Of a DNA stretch of 64,000 bases, positions 62,435 through 64,000 are shown one piece after another (position 1 is the first letter of the stretch; every line of letters starts with the position of its first letter). Made by a program: the position numbers and the translations under genes. The DNA comes from JAGDMJ01 sp963809695 (GTDB taxonomy: Bacteria; Bacteroidota; Ignavibacteria; UBA10030; UBA6906), in assembly GCA_963809695.1 (NCBI GenBank), contig CAWEKI010000010.1, positions 124,001 to 188,000 on the forward strand, in the 5' to 3' direction. The notes under the pieces were generated by a model. It was not told the DNA's origin and made no database searches. It saw nothing but the letters and a program-made list of their open reading frames with translations.

Positions 62435-63601
62435 TCATTTGAAAAGGAGAGGAGTAAACCGGATCAGATAATCCCGCCAGTTGATCCACGTATGACCACC
62501 GGGGGTCTCTTCGTACTTGACATCAAAGCCATGTTTCTTGAAGAGGTCCACTGTTGCGCGTGAGACGTTCAGCAGGAAATCCTCTTTGCCGGTGGCGAAC
62601 CAGAAGAGGCGTAGTCCTTCCTTCAACTCCTTGTTGTCCAGCATGGCCTTGTTCCGCTCCTCCCACGACTGACCTACCTGTGGCGATGCATTCAGTCCTC
62701 CGCTGTGCCCGAGCTCGAAGAGCCCCGAGCTGTACACCCCGATGTACGCATAGTCAGCCAGGTGCGGAATTGCGATGTTCAGCGTTTGCGCCCCGCCCAT
62801 GGATAATCCTGCGATCGCCCGGTCTTTGCGGCCTGTCAGCACCCGATACTGTTTTTCCACATACGGACGAATATCACTGACGAAGTCCTCAACGAATCCA
62901 TCTCGCTCCGGTTCGGAAGAAGAACGGCCTACAGAAGGATCCGGGAAGGGCCCTGTATGACCGGCAGGCATGACTACCACCATGGGGACGGCTTTCTGAT
63001 CAGCGATCAGATTGTCGAAAATGAACGGGGCTCGTCCGACTGAATGCCAGGCATCATCGGTATCCCAGGCTCCATGAAGGAGGTAAAAGACCGGATACCT
63101 GTTCTCTCCGGACTCATAGCCAGGGGGCGTATACACATGCATCCGGCGGAACCGCTGAAGCGCGGTCGAGTAATATGTCACCTCGGCAACAGCTCCATGG
63201 GGCACGTTTCTCGTGTCGGTGTACTCGGACCCGGGGACAAAGACGATGCTCCAGGCATCCATGTTGGATTCACTGGTGGCTGGGTTGTGAGAATCCAGGA
63301 CCCTGACTTTGTCGACGACAAAGTGATAGCGGTATGCCCCGGGAACGACAGGGCCTACGGTGACCTCCCACACGCCATTGTCTTTCTTCACCGGTTTGTT
63401 CGGCCTGGCCGCTTCCGGGATATCACCTCCGCCAAGTGCAACTTCGTGCGCCTCGGGGGCATAAACCCGGAACGTCACCCATCCGGGTGCGATGATTTGC
63501 GGGGAGTGTAAGGTATCGTTGGGGGTTGGGGTGGGTTGCTGAGCAAGGGCGAGGGAGCTGAGCGCCGCACAGACAAGCAGGAAATGACGTCTGATCATCA
63601 T
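62435..63601 (-). CDS. Secreted esterase D-like alpha/beta-hydrolase with N-terminal E-set domain
   Basis: The 388-residue product starts at ATG 63601 (AGAGGA site; frame from 63673 adds 24 residues). A signal peptide ends LA-Q. An E-set/CBM48-like domain (about 35-130, WVTFRVYAPEAHEVALGG) precedes an alpha/beta-hydrolase. The nucleophile elbow is GLSMGG (Ser), there is HGAWDTDDAW, and the catalytic His is in GGHTWINWRD. Relatives include carbohydrate and feruloyl esterases. It probably deacetylates or deferuloylates polysaccharides outside the cell. It is convergent with the metallopeptidase gene. Confidence 0.87.
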   Translation of the reverse strand: MMIRRHFLLVCAALSSLALAQQPTPTPNDTLHSPQIIAPGWVTFRVYAPEAHEVALGGGDIPEAARPNKPVKKDNGVWEVTVGPVVPGAYRYHFVVDKVRVLDSHNPATSESNMDAWSIVFVPGSEYTDTRNVPHGAVAEVTYYSTALQRFRRMHVYTPPGYESGENRYPVFYLLHGAWDTDDAWHSVGRAPFIFDNLIADQKAVPMVVVMPAGHTGPFPDPSVGRSSSEPERDGFVEDFVSDIRPYVEKQYRVLTGRKDRAIAGLSMGGAQTLNIAIPHLADYAYIGVYSSGLFELGHSGGLNASPQVGQSWEERNKAMLDNKELKEGLRLFWFATGKEDFLLNVSRATVDLFKKHGFDVKYEETPGGHTWINWRDYLIRFTPLLFK

Positions 63602-63703
63602 GGTAGTCCTCTTTCGAGATGATGTGATATGCAACGAGCAACTGTAAGTTAGACAGGTTTCGAGGAAAAGCAAGGGAGCATGCTTTTCGTGGATCTCGCG
63701 CGA

Positions 63704-63732
63704 TTGACATTTGCTGCGAGGTTCAGTAGGTT
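63704..63732 (+). promoter_or_regulatory. Possible sigma-70-type promoter
   Basis: TTGACA (63704-63709), 17-base spacer, TAGGTT (63727-63732). The -35 is perfect and the -10 poor. It would serve the SUI1 gene at 63810. Confidence 0.4.
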
Positions 63733-63809
63733 ATCGCATCCCTTGCCTCATGGGATTTATACGACAGAGATGACTTGAATCTTTTGTTCAAAGCAGAAAA
63801 GCAGCTTAC

Positions 63810-64000
63810 ATGAAGTTGAAATCTCTTTCCGACCTCGATAGGCTTTTGCCCGGCCCGGCTTTGCCCTCGCCTGGCGCTGTCGGGAGGACGCATGATGGCA
63901 AAGGGGCGACTGTTCACATTTCCCTCGAGACTAAAGGACGTAAAGGAAAATCTGTGACCCTCGTCTCCGGGTTGCAGCACAATCCGACGACAATGAAGGA
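63810..64000 (+). CDS. yciH: SUI1/eIF1-family translation factor, C-terminus cut by window edge
   Basis: The ATG at 63810 starts an open frame of 63 residues to the window edge. It contains VHISLETKGRKGKSVTLVSG and LQHNPTTMKE, the characteristic middle of the SUI1 (eIF1-like, YciH) domain. The first 30 residues are variable, as in the family. It probably influences start-site choice by the small ribosomal subunit. The gene is divergent from the esterase. Confidence 0.85.
   Translation, partial: MKLKSLSDLDRLLPGPALPSPGAVGRTHDGKGATVHISLETKGRKGKSVTLVSGLQHNPTTMK

Noticed and set aside
8206..64000. CRISPR arrays, tRNA or rRNA genes
   Set aside because: No regularly spaced direct repeats, cloverleaf or rRNA-conserved strings were seen, but a covariance search was not possible here.

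Overview
The window looks like a chromosomal segment (roughly 55% GC by eye) from a Gram-negative member of the Bacteroidota/Ignavibacteria (FCB) group. Two large secreted proteins end in the NPFNP-type C-terminal domain used for type IX secretion. There are many outer-membrane beta-barrels, TamB/TamA-like proteins, lipoproteins and a hybrid AraC-type regulator. I saw no rRNA, tRNA, CRISPR array, intact insertion sequence or prophage. The genus is not determined.

Left third (1-21 kb), envelope functions. A periplasmic-type beta-carbonic anhydrase runs off the left edge. Then come a small barrel protein and a plus-strand series: porin, secreted amidohydrolase, DcaP-like porin, exported glutaminase and a second DcaP-like porin. 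These could admit and hydrolyse amides in the periplasm (inference). A PorV/FadL-like protein, an MscS channel, a DUF2490 protein, a 1719-residue TamB and its TamA/BamA-like partner follow.

Middle (21-41 kb), small secreted proteins and regulators. Two tandem sets of lipoproteins and barrels are here, including two with tyrosine-rich segments. There is a minus-strand operon of a POTRA-less Omp85 barrel, a small barrel and a metallophosphoesterase. Further on lie a HYDIN-repeat type IX cargo, a STAS protein, an N-terminally truncated hybrid two-component regulator, a DODA-type dioxygenase, a GH2 lipoprotein and an epimerase. Several gene remnants lie between genes. A conserved 143-bp non-coding element occurs twice, each time between divergent genes.

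Right (41.8-57.3 kb), one very compact ten-gene operon in which most neighbours overlap by 1-4 bp. It encodes an SGNH esterase, an unrecognised likely toroid enzyme, two sugar ABC permeases, a solute-binding lipoprotein, an unrecognised protein with a possible carbohydrate-binding C-terminus, a GH106-like protein, a GH4 glycosidase, a heparinase II/III-like protein and a GH63-like glycosidase. The enzymes lack export signals apart from the esterase, so the picture is ABC import of an oligosaccharide followed by cytoplasmic breakdown, without SusC/SusD. This is the best candidate for an undescribed system. A 1215-residue type IX cargo with Ig-like and repeated carbohydrate-binding-like domains, a zinc metallopeptidase, a secreted esterase and the start of a SUI1-family gene complete the window.
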